This document shows positions 34,613 through 43,840 of a stretch of DNA of 64,000 bases, in pieces; position 1 is the first letter of the stretch, and each line of letters starts with the position of its first letter. The DNA comes from Glebionis coronaria (Eukaryota > Streptophyta > Magnoliopsida > Asterales > Asteraceae). The stretch lies in NCBI GenBank assembly GCA_025667525.1, contig CM046876.1, positions 476,738,557 through 476,802,556 on the forward strand. The letters run 5' to 3'. Both the position numbers and the translations under genes were made by a program. The notes under the pieces were generated by a model. The model had not been told where the DNA came from. It saw only the letters and a program-made list of their open reading frames with translations, and searched no databases.

Positions 34613-35305
34613 GTTGTTTATGTGTAGCTGTTAAACTTTATAGCAGACATGTGATTATGTATTTGTAGTTAACTTATGCGGTATTATGGTATGTAGATAC
34701 AGGAGTTGACTTGAAAAACAAAGAAAAAGGAAACGGTTTAATGGAAACTGATACCACAGCTGCTCTTTCTAACCTACATAATAGGGTGGAAAAGCTTGAA
34801 AGGGAATTCCAACATTTCAAACAGAGACTATTGCAGGGAGGTTAGTATATTAACTTTTAACCTATAATAGTTTTGTATATGAATGTTTTATTGTTTTGAG
34901 TATCTGGATGGCTGTTAGTATCTGAATTTATTAAAAGTTTTCTTGTAATTTACAGATGTTATCATCATTGATTCCTCTGAAAGCTCTAAAGAAGATACGC
35001 TATCATCAGATGAAAGCTTTGAAAGCTCTGAGGAAGATTTGTTGTCATTAGATGAAAGCTTTGATCATGTAAACACTAAAGACTTCCAGCACCCATTTCA
35101 TGATGACCCGGATGAACCTTCCAAGTATTCCAGCACCTCTGCAGATGATTGGAGTTCGGACGATACTTGGGGAGAGACTAATTCACCATCCAAGAAGAAA
35201 GGCAAAGCTATTGGCTCATCCATTCAGACTGCAGGCAAGGCGAGTGGATCATCCAAACAGATACTGAGTCCAAGGGTTAGCAAGGGATGTACACCAAAAG
35301 CATAG

Positions 35306-36376
35306 GCATCTTCTCGGTCTCCATTTTCTACAACAGAAAGGCCCCCACCTATCAGAAATGCAGTATCTTTCCTGCCTTGTCCAAAAAAAATTGAAAGAAT
35401 TTGAAACAAATCTAGGAAAAAGGAAGAGGGGGTAGGCTATGGAGGAACCTGTAGGGGATAGGCTATGGAAGAACTTGTTATCTCTGTTTTATGGATGTTT
35501 CTGATGAATCTTCTTTAGACTATTTCGGTTAAGTGTAGGTATAGTTTATGTAAACAATTTTAAACACTAATCTGCATGGATGGGTGTATCCATTATTTTT
35601 TGGAATGCAAATATGTTGTCATTCACATTTTGTATGAACCTGCAATATTATCATCAATATTATGAAACTAGACTTGTATTTCATGGATGTAAACATGGTT
35701 CATCTTGTATTTTATTTATTCATGTTGTGAGTTGTATAATCGTAGATGCATAACACATATAACCAAGATTTTTGTGTCAAAGTTACCTGTTACACATCCG
35801 ATTAAGGCTTTCCACTTCGGTGGATCTTATAAACCAATTTTTTCCCTAATTCTCCCGCAAAATAATTAAGCTTTGAGCAGTTTATGTTTTTGACTTAGCT
35901 TAACTCTAAGGTGCTTTTAAGTTTTTGCTATTACATCTGCAATTATTTTCCAATTGGATAGAAAGTTGTTAGGCTCTTTCCTTATTCTTCTGAGCATATG
36001 TTTGTAACAATACTGCTAGGCCATTCTTCACTCAGAACTAAGCTAATACTGAGTATTTTCTTGAAAAGCTGCTTGTTTCAGCTTATTTTGTTTTTAATCA
36101 TTATCTAGTCAAGCACTAGTTAAGAATTTTTTATCTTTTTAATCTATTTTCACTAGTCCTCCCGAGTATTTATTCCAATTCATGTCTAATTTCCCATAAA
36201 CAACTAATTTGTTCAAACAATGTGCTTAATTATTAATCAAACTGAATATGAAAAGTTTGAAATAACTGAAGTAAAATAAAAATAAGACAAGGTGAAAAAT
36301 GATCAAACATAAATCCAATTCAATAATACTAAAGGATTACAGGTTTTAAATAAAAACAAACATTTTGTTTCTCTAA
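35306..36376. other. CACTA intergenic, nothing assigned
   Basis: The space between the converging 3' ends of cargo gene 3 (plus) and cargo gene 4 (minus). It is AT-rich; I see no repeats, splice-bounded exons or RNA motifs. Confidence 0.4.
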
Positions 36377-37034
36377 CTAATCAAACTTTGGAGATTTTTC
36401 AGGATCAAAAGCCAAATGAAGTTCATCGTAATCTAAAGCCTCTTTGAACTCGTCTTCATCTTCTTCAATTTCATGCTCAGAAAAATAAACATCATCATCA
36501 ATGATTTGACCTTCTTCCTCCAGTTTCCTCCTATACGCTTCCTCCCTCTGTCGCTGTTCCTTTTGCCTCCTTCTAAAGGAAGCAGCTTCCTCCCTCTCCC
36601 GTTGTTCTTGCTCCTGTTGCCTCCTTCTTAAGGAAGCAGCTTTCTCCCTCTGGCATTGTTGTTCAAGTCAGGCATTCTCTTTGTCATCCAGCTTCCATTG
36701 TCGTTGTTCGTAAGCTTTCTCAACATAGCAATCGTACTCTTCATATGGATCATTGTAAGGACAATCAACAGGGAACTCTCCATCTGCATTAGCTTTTACT
36801 TTGGGCACCACACAAGGTTTCCTAAAAGAACATATAAGATTATTAGTACTAAATGATAACAAAGATACAACATTAATAAAATAAATAATGATACAAACTT
36901 GTTAGGAACTGAACTGAGTACTAAATGATAACAAAGATACAACATAAATAAAATAAATAATGATACAAACTTGTTAGGAACTGAACTGGTATCTTCAAAA
37001 GCAGCAGAAAATGTTCTTTTTGATGAAGAAGCCA
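36377..37034 (-). pseudogene. CACTA cargo gene 4, charged coiled-coil protein
   Basis: Exon 1 (37034-36970) encodes MASSSKRTFSAAFEDTSSVPN. A phase-2 intron (GTTTGTATC...TTTTAG) leads to exon 2 from 36821, with KPCVVPKVKANADGEFPVD, a Glu/Arg/Gln-rich helix of repeated RRRQQEQEQREREEAA-like text, and an acidic tail ending at TAG 36377-36379. An in-frame TGA (36668-36670) after DDKENA interrupts it. The long charged helix suggests a coiled coil, perhaps nuclear. No family is recognised. The intron contains a tandem duplication of about 76 bp that repeats the donor and the end of exon 1. Confidence 0.55.
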
Positions 37035-37296
37035 TTTTTTGATTCTTAAAATGCTGATAATTAAGTGTTTGTTGTGTTTTTGTTATGATTAATTTCATTA
37101 CTTAATCCTTGTTTATATAACCAAGGATAAAATACAAAGAATCAGTAGCCTACATGCCAACATCTAATGCATATTCATGCATGTAATTAATTTTTGTGAA
37201 GTTCCAAGAATTAGCATTCTCATTAGGCGTGTAGAAAGTGTGTTCTTTCTGTGTTTTTAGGGTTTATTGTGTTTTAAAAAATAGCAAAAAACAAGG

Positions 37297-37365
37297 TCTA
37301 GGACTCGAACCCTATACCTTCCATTCAAACACTAACACAGTTAACCATTTTTCCACATGAACATA
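37297..37365 (-). other. tRNA-like pseudogene within CACTA
   Basis: On the minus strand a box A-like AATGGTTAACTGTG is followed by ATAGGGTTCGAGTCCTA, a T-arm with an exact box B (GGTTCGAGTCC). The acceptor stem is not recognisable. It lies just upstream of the right subterminal repeats. Confidence 0.4.
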
Positions 37366-37379
37366 TTTGGTTCTAAATA

Positions 37380-38115
37380 TGTGACTAATATTAACATTAG
37401 TGAAATTGAGATTACATTTGGTTATAAACATTTGTCACATGAATATTTTACCGTGTGACGTTTTCAGTGTGTTGGTCATAGATAATCCCATTATAATGTG
37501 ACCATAAGTATAATTTAGATACACATTTCTCAAATGTTGTGACTATTGGCAAACATATAGTCACATAATTGTTTGACGATTTAATATGATCATGTATTAT
37601 ATTTGATCATAGTCTTCAAGTAATTGTAAAATATTTGTCACATTTAAATAAATATAGTTGCAAATGTTTCAATACCTACTTTCAATTTGCCACACACACA
37701 AAATTCATGTGTGGTTAACATTTAACAAAATATACTAGTCACATTAAAATAATGTGTGTGACAACCTTGTTTATCAATTTGTCACTTGTAAAATAAGTCT
37801 ATGTGACCATATATGATTTTTGGTCACATTCAATGTGTGTATGACAAATATTTGTCACACATGTATACGTATAATGTGACTACTATTTGAACGAGACTTT
37901 GATTCGGTAACACTCTCAAATTATTAAGTGACTAACGACTCATCAAAAAAGCATTTGTTAGTCCTAGTCACGTAAATATTCATATGCGTGACAAACAAAA
38001 TACGAAATGGTCATGTAAACTGACTTCAAGTGTGACCGTTTATTTATGACTGACGAATTCAGTCACACAAAAAAATTATTTGTGACTACAAGAAATTCGG
38101 TATGTGTGACCGAAA
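37380..38115. repeat. CACTA right subterminal repeats
   Basis: GTGTGAC, GTGACAAA and GTCACA words recur every 20-50 bp, both orientations mixed, without the regular 179-bp period of the left end. Their density rises toward the terminus, as expected of subterminal transposase sites. Confidence 0.75.
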
Positions 38116-38133
38116 CCCATTTTTTTACTAGTG
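38116..38133 (-). repeat. CACTA right terminal inverted repeat
   Basis: CCCATTTTTTTACTAGTG, the inverse of the left terminus with two mismatches. It is followed by the target duplication TAA (38134-38136). Confidence 0.92.
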
Positions 38134-40321
38134 TAATCACTTTCAGATTGCAACCCGGATCTATATTCACGGGGGAGTGTACGCTTTAGAGCCCTTACCC
38201 TCAGCAAAAAAAGAGGAATCTTCTTACACTTCAGTGGATTCGTCAAGACATTCAAATTCTATGAACTCAAGTTTATGCTTTAGAAAACTTCTTCGCCAAA
38301 AAGAAATAGAGTTTTTCAAAAAGCGTTGAACACAATTTTTTCAAGAGTTTTTCAATGATTATTCAAAATCTTTCAGAAATTGTGTGTTCAACAACTCCTA
38401 TCCTCAAAAGTTTAATGTGGATCATATCCTCGTAATGGCAATTCTATTGGATTAACTTTTTGAGGGGGAGCGTTCCAAATTCATGCTAAGTTTAACACAT
38501 TTTTCTCCCGAAAGTTTTTCAAGACTATTTTTCATAATATATTTTAATCAAATTTGGTATCTCTAATATCAAACGATTTTATATATTAGAGATAGGGGAG
38601 AAAATGTGATTAAAATGTGATCTAAGACTCAAGCACTCATGGTTACGATCAAATACCCACAACATCTTTAATTCACGACGTTATTGGTGTCAAAAGGGTG
38701 GTTAGGTTTAAGTCCTATGATCCAACCAGAATCGGAGGGATCTTCCCAGGGACAACCCGATAGATTATTTAGAAGTCCTTAGGAAAGATGGAGTAGAAAG
38801 TGAACGTAGCTGAATGCCGACTAAGTACTGATGCTAGCACTGGAACAATCACAACAAGGTGCTAGTAATGATGTCTTGGTAAGCATTGAAGGGGTTGAAG
38901 AATGAAAAAGAAATGTAAGGATAAAGGGTGTAAAGAAATTAGCCCTCCATACAACTTAGGCAGAAACCGGGTCAACACATCATGAAGACAACACATCATG
39001 GACCCAGTGATGTAATGCACAACCCCTCCCCATCTGATTCAGGCTTCTCTCAAAAGAAGTTTGTTTTATTGTCATAGAGATCAACATGACTTCTATTGAC
39101 TTTCTCACTCAGAGATAGTTGATAATGAATAGGTGGCATCTGCTCCAGCCTCCGACCACTAAAAGTGCAAATCGAGTCTAGAGCCAAGAGATCAATCAAA
39201 TCTCGCTAGGACACATAGATGACGATCAAGAGAGTCCTACGCTATATCCTTGCAATATTGCTTGAACACTCAGAGTGATACTACTTAGTATTCACAATGA
39301 TGAGTGGAAATCCTTCCAATGTTAACATCAAACAACACTACGGTAGGCCATGTGTAAGATTCTTTATGAACGGAACATATGTAAAACTGAAAAGCAACAG
39401 TGGTTTGTTTCTTTATCGATTCAAACTCATTTTAGGTTTCTACGCAATATCTTTATGGTCTTGCTAGAACATTCAGAGTGATACTTATTAATATTCACAG
39501 TGACGAATGGAAATCCTTCTAGCGTCAACATTAAACAGCGTTGCGGTAGGTAACTTACGAGATTCTTAGGAATCAAGCTTGTGTCAACTGGAAAGCAACA
39601 ATGGTAAGATTTTTAATGAATCAAACTTGTTCCAGGAATTTGAATTGACGACTTTAATCAAGCGGATGTCAATCCAATTGATTCACTCTTTATGTTCGTA
39701 GTCTTGCTTTGAGACGGTCGAGTAAAGAGAACGGCTAGTACAGCCGCGAAACCCTGTCAAGGAGGTTCTTAATTGAAACTACCTAATCAAATGTACGATA
39801 TTTAATATCGTGTAACGGTCTTCACCGACCGGAGGTAAAATGCTACCAATTTAGGACGAATGCCAAAGCCATTCAGTCCGTGTTTAAGTTTTATCTCGAG
39901 AAGGTGGCGTTATGGTGTACTCAGCAAAGTCAAAGATTCAAAACCACATACTCATGCCCAAAGACATTCAACAATCAAGAAAGCTAAAAACTTCTGCAAC
40001 TCTGATGATCAAAATCTTCCTTATCAAATAATGTAGAGGAATGACCTCTCTTCAAAGGAGATTGTTAGCAAGCTTTCAAGATAGTGCAAAGTATGAGCAT
40101 GTGGATAAAGATAAAAGATCGCAAGATGGCAAAGACAAGTCAAGGATAATTTGAAGATCTCAAGATAAAAGACATAGTCGAAAGACAATGACAAAGGATC
40201 AAAGATCACAGCATGAAGGAACAATACTACTATTACACGTTCAAGATTCATTTATGACGAAATTCGTAATCTCCATTGAACTCCAAATATCGAAGAGGAA
40301 TGATCTCACATTGGGGGAGAT
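38134..40321 (+). other. Copia D long 3' region after the CACTA
   Basis: Non-coding 2.2 kb continuing element D. It is homologous in inverse orientation to 43841-46380, sharing for example CACCGACCGGAGGTAAAATG (39823) and GAGTAAAGAGAACGG words. GAGGGGGAGCG (38462) and AGGGGAGAAAATGTGATT (38593) are internal purine tracts. The motif GAATGACCTC...GGAGATTGTTAG occurs twice (about 40037 and 40299), the second directly before the LTR, which looks like a duplicated polypurine tract. The small frames are not protein-like. Confidence 0.6.
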
Positions 40322-40684
40322 TGTTAGCCTCAAAATATTGAGTCAAACAAGAATGATCGGTCATAGGTTTTTATTCTAATATTTATTAGAACGTTGTAAT
40401 AGTTAGTTAAAATAGTCGTGACATTACGGGCTTGATGGCTAGCTTAAAAGGCCTCTTTTAAGGTACTAAGCAATTTATTCAAGCCCGACCCATGAAACAA
40501 ATATAGTCCATTAAGGCTACATGTAAGCCCGACTATATATACCTCTCCTAGCATGTTAGGAGAGGTTGGTGGTTTTCATTTCTTAATCTAATATTCTCAT
40601 AGTTTCTCCATCTTCTCTCTAATTTATCTCTCTACTTTCTCTCTCTAGAAATCATCTATATTTCTTCTCTGTTTCAAATAATCA
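40322..40684 (+). repeat. 3' LTR of copia D
   Basis: The LTR starts TGTTAGCCTC after the polypurine tract TGGGGGAGAT (40312-40321). It has a TATA box (ACTATATATACC, about 40532) just before an 8-9 bp hairpin CTCTCCTA...TAGGAGAG, then a CT-rich U5. The end is set near AAATAATCA by analogy, give or take about 15 bp. Confidence 0.6.
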
Positions 40685-40739
40685 ACCATGGTGAAGTGAT
40701 AAAATATGGGAACAACAGAAGGCAAGGTATCTTCATGCA

Positions 40740-41349
40740 ATAAAGAATCTAGAAAGAGAATATCTCCTTCCTTATCAAAATAACCAAGAATGTACTCAAG
40801 AGGTGTATCAACCTCAAGAAACTCATCACTCTCATCAAGGATAGGACCCTCCTCATCACTATAATCATCATAGATTAGTATGTCAAAGATTGGTGACTCA
40901 ACACGTATCTCCTCAAAACCAAAGGAAGTGTGATCATCAAAGAATGGAGGCTAAAAATGGAGAACTCATCATCACAATATTCATCATAAATTGGTGAATC
41001 AAAGGGGAGGTTCATCATTACTAGAATCCTCATTGGTTTCCTCATTGTGGTGGAAAAGTGGGTTATCAAATGATGTTTCAAAAAGAGGATTAGAATGAAT
41101 TACAAAATCACCAAAGTTAAGCTCTTGAGGTTCATGAATATCCAGTGAGGAAGTAATGGAGGCTATAGTATCAACACGGGGAGAATCATAATTCCCACTT
41201 GTACAAGCTTCATGAAAATATTCACCACAAACATCATCAAGGATATCAACTTGATTCACCTCCTTATCAAGAACATCAATATGCTTCACCCGTCTTGGGT
41301 TCATTGGATTTCTTAGACAACTTCCCCATGTTAAACATGATTCGTTCAT
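40740..41349 (-). pseudogene. Post-protease acidic segment of Athila fragment
   Basis: Overlapping frames (41349-40999 and 41081-40875) are rich in Asp, Glu and Asn (HHNEETNEDSSNDEPP, PIYDEYCDDEF), with DNPLFHHNEE-like text. This matches the acidic spacer between protease and RT in Athila-like polyproteins. Frame changes near 41020 and 41300 break it. No enzymatic motif is present. Confidence 0.4.
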
Positions 41350-41725
41350 CTCCTACCCGCATTGTGAGTTCTCCTTCCGCCACATCAATAAGAGTACGAC
41401 CCGTACTCAAAAAGGGTCTTCTAACAATAAGAGGAACTCTCGGGTCCATATCATAATCAACAACTATAAAATCCACGGGGAATGTGAATTTATCAACTCC
41501 AACAAAAACATCTTCCGCAATTCCCACCGGATAAGCTATTGAACAGTTTGCTAATTCAACTGTTATTTTTGTAGGTGTGAGTTCGGGAAGTGAAAGTATT
41601 TTCCAAACCGACAATGGCATCAAATTAATGCTTGCACCAAGATCCGCAAGTGCCATGCAATTCTCAACCCCCGAGAAATTGCAAGGTATCAAAAACTGTC
41701 CCGGATCACCAAGCTTAGTGGGCAA
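41276..41725 (-). pseudogene. Athila-type aspartic protease
   Basis: A 149-codon frame contains the active-site segment ALADLGASINLMP, where the usual DTGA/DSGA triad reads DLGA, a variant common in Athila-type proteases. DFIVVDYDMDPRVPLIVRRPFL follows, corresponding to the ILGRPFL helix block. The enzyme would process Gag-Pol. The start is artificial: in an intact element this is internal to a polyprotein, joined upstream to the linker and gag. Confidence 0.7.
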
Positions 41726-41924
41726 CTACTTAAGCAACACCGCGGAACAATTTTCGTTCAATGAAGAATTAGGCAAATCAACCAATTTCTCTTTGTTGAA
41801 AAGAAGATCCTTAATCATCTTGGCAAACTTAGGCATATTAGCTAAAGCCTCCGCAAAAGATATATTGATATTCAATTGCTTAAACATCCTCAAGAAGTTA
41901 AACACTTGTATATCATCTTTGTTC

Positions 41925-42269
41925 TTAAGCTTTTCCTCTCTCTGAAGGATATGGAAGACTTGGTTTTGATGTAGGTTGAGTGGTAGTTGTTTCATTGATT
42001 GGTGTGGAAGTTGAAGGAGTAGTAGGTGTAGGTATTGAAGGTGTAGAACTAAAAGATGAAGACTGGTCACATGGAGGAACCATAATAGGAGTCACCAAAG
42101 GAGGTTTAGGAGGAATTGAAGGATCATTGATCTTTTTTCCGCTCCTTGTAGTAATTTCATTTACATTCGCCCTTGGGTTGGTTTGAGTGTTGGAAGGTAA
42201 AGCACCTCGTGGTCTTTGATTTAGGAGCAACATAAATTTCTTGTTTGTTTCCTCATGTATTTCCCTCAT
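41925..42269 (-). pseudogene. Gag-protease proline-rich linker
   Basis: The frame contains a RPRGALPSNTQTNPR block followed by TRSGK, typical of the gypsy segment after the zinc knuckle. A Pro/Thr/Ser-rich stretch (PPKPPLVTPIM, STPSIPTPTTP) follows and ends before the protease after a frame change near 41940. No catalytic role is expected. Confidence 0.5.
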
Positions 42270-42503
42270 TCTCTTCTCATTGGCTTGAAACCTCCTTTCA
42301 TTCTCTTAATTCATTTTGTGAAGAAGCTCAATGGTGTTAAAATCATGTGTCACATTCCCTTGAAATCCTTGAGGTTGGAAAGGTGGAGGTTGATTGTAAA
42401 ACCCTTGGTTATTGCCATGAAAGTGATTCCCTTGGTTATGAAAGTTATTAGGTGTTCTATAGTTGTTTTGCCCTTGGTAATTTCCCTTTGTCCCTTGATT
42501 TCT

Positions 42504-43508
42504 TTAAAGAAATTGAGGAGGATGTGTTTGGGTTTGGGTGGGTTGATGGGGTGGTAAACCGGGTGGAGCAAGGAAATTGTTTGACTTATAAGAGAGATTA
42601 TTAGGGTTAATGTTAGGTTTAAAGTGCTCTCTTTGTTCATCTTGATAAGCATAGCATTCACCGTGAAAGTTTTGAACTTTATCACATTGTAGGTAAAAAT
42701 GAGGACCTCCACATGTCTCACAACTTAAGGTAATGGCATTCACATCATTGGAATAATTGTTCAAGGAGACTTTCATAAGGGCTTGAATCATGTCTTGATT
42801 CATCTTTTGATTCTTGTCAATTGCTTGAAGAATTTCATTGTAACTCTTGAGGAGTTGATTATCAATAGACGTATGAGCACTCTCTTGAACAACATGGACT
42901 ACCGCATCTCTTTGGTTGTTTGTGCGAACCATGGATTTTGTCTCAATGATATCCCATGCATCTTGTGTGGATTTTGAAAGAATGTTCCCACCCGCGGCCG
43001 AGTTAAGGGAATCTTGATGATGAGGTCTCAAACCATTGTAGAAGGTGTTGATTTTGTGAACTTGGTTAAAACCATGGTTTGGGCACTTTCTCAACAACTC
43101 TTTGAACTCTTTCCAAGCCTCACTAAAGTTTTGGTCTTGTCTTTGTTGGAATCATATGATTTGGTTTCTCAAGGCGGTGGTTCGTGAAGGAGGAAAGAAC
43201 TTATTCACAAATTTCTTCTTTAAATCGTCCCAAGTCTTAATGCTCCTAGAAGGTTGTCTATCTAGCCAATACCTAGCATTAACCTCTAAGGAGAATGGGA
43301 ATAAGATCAACTTGATAGAATCATGAGGGACCCCACTATACTTAAGTGTATTGCAAAGTGACAAGAACTTCTTGATGTGATCATGGGGGTCATCCATGGG
43401 TCTCCCTAAGAATGGGGTAGAAGAAACCATAGTGATCATATGTGTCTTAAGCTCAAAAGTGTTCGTGGGTATCTCAGGTATAACAATAGCATCCGCATTT
43501 CCCTCCAC
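42504..43508 (-). pseudogene. Athila-type gag
   Basis: Two frames cover the capsid. The first (43508-43152) has PFLGRPMDDPHDHIKKFLSL, NARYWLDRQPSRSIKTW and KKKFVNKFFP, the Retrotrans_gag core. After a TGA near 43152 the second (43097-42504) continues with FKELLRKCPNHGF, INTFYNGLRPHHQDSLNSAAGG and the knuckle-like CETCGGPHFYLQC. Capsid assembles virus-like particles in the cytoplasm. The element copy cannot make full-length Gag because of the stop and a downstream frame change near 42500. Confidence 0.75.
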
Positions 43509-43511
43509 ATT

Positions 43512-43840
43512 TGTAAGATATGTAAATCTTACTTATGTTTTAGAGAGAGAAAGAGATAGAAAGATAGATGATTTCACATAAACACTTGAGAGAGAAAAAT
43601 AAGAAACACACTTTACTATGTGTATTGTATGAGAAAACTACACCCTCTCCAACTAAGGAGAGGGTTTATATACCCAAGCCTTGTGATGGGCTTGGGCTTA
43701 CATGTTTGGTTCGTCCATACAAACCATGGACTAGGCCTTTCCTTGTTTACTTAATGTAGAATAACTAAACTACGAGCCACTACTTAATATTTTGTCGGAG
43801 TGACCGAATCTTCCTAAATAAGAAAAATGTATTTCCAACA
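43512..43840 (-). repeat. 3' LTR of copia F
   Basis: On the minus strand TGTTGGAAAT...TATCTTACA, directly after a polypurine tract AGGGGGAGAT (43850-43841). A TATA-like GGGTATATAAACC box lies next to a CTCTCCTTAGTTGGAGAG hairpin, the same arrangement as in copia D. Confidence 0.7.

Larger units (their letters stand above)
29315..35305 (+). pseudogene. CACTA cargo gene 3, acidic coiled-coil protein, split by solo LTR
   Basis: Exon 1 starts at ATG 29315 (MNQPPTHQDT...MDIDFKIIVE) and continues after the LTR and its duplication at 32407 (MIDYVMDKYGTN, then an in-frame TAG) to about 32532. Exon 2 (32652-32726) encodes KVDEAMKVDEATK repeats. A remnant exon (32870-32881) is cut by the MITE. Duplicated exons (34013-34155, frameshifted; 34697-34840, intact) encode the coiled coil NRVEKLEREFQHFKQRLLQ. 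The last exon (34956-35305) has DESFESSEEDLLSLDESF repeats and a Lys/Ser-rich tail. All introns are phase 1 and GT-AG. No known domain is seen. Confidence 0.6.
20123..38133 (+). mobile_element. CACTA (En/Spm) DNA transposon, 18 kb
   Basis: The termini are inverted: CACTAGTACAAAAAATGG at the left and, read inward from the right, CACTAGTAAAAAAATGGG. The 3-bp target duplication TAA (20120-20122 and 38134-38136) is perfect and splits copia element D. Both ends have subterminal arrays of GTGTGAC/GTCACAC. The interior carries a Tnp1-like gene, three unknown genes, a telomere-like array, a MITE, hairpins and a solo gypsy LTR. I found no TNP2-type DDE transposase frame, so the element is probably non-autonomous. 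Orientation is arbitrary. Confidence 0.92.
15558..40684 (+). mobile_element. Ty1/copia element D, 5'-truncated, split by CACTA
   Basis: Element parts lie at 15558-20122 and 38134-40684, separated by the CACTA transposon. Domain order is gag-protease spacer, protease, integrase, RT, RNase H, which defines Ty1/copia. A very long 3' region (about 2.5 kb when the insertion is discounted) precedes the 3' LTR at 40322. Long 3' regions, duplicated polypurine tracts and RT text such as MSMMGELKFFLG suggest a Sirevirus-like lineage (inference). The gag capsid, zinc knuckle and 5' LTR are lost at 15558, where a gypsy LTR abuts. Numerous stops and frameshifts make it inactive. Confidence 0.8.
40685..43511 (-). 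mobile_element. Athila-like Ty3/gypsy gag-protease fragment
   Basis: Reading from high to low coordinates gives Retrotrans_gag, a zinc-knuckle-like motif, a proline-rich linker, aspartic protease and an acidic segment, in the gypsy order. RT, RNase H, integrase and both LTRs are absent. One side abuts the copia F LTR (43512) and the other the copia D LTR (40684). Text such as CETCGGPHFYLQC and ADLGASINLMPLSVW is typical of Athila-type elements. Whether the two copia elements truncated it by insertion cannot be told without their missing ends. Confidence 0.65.
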
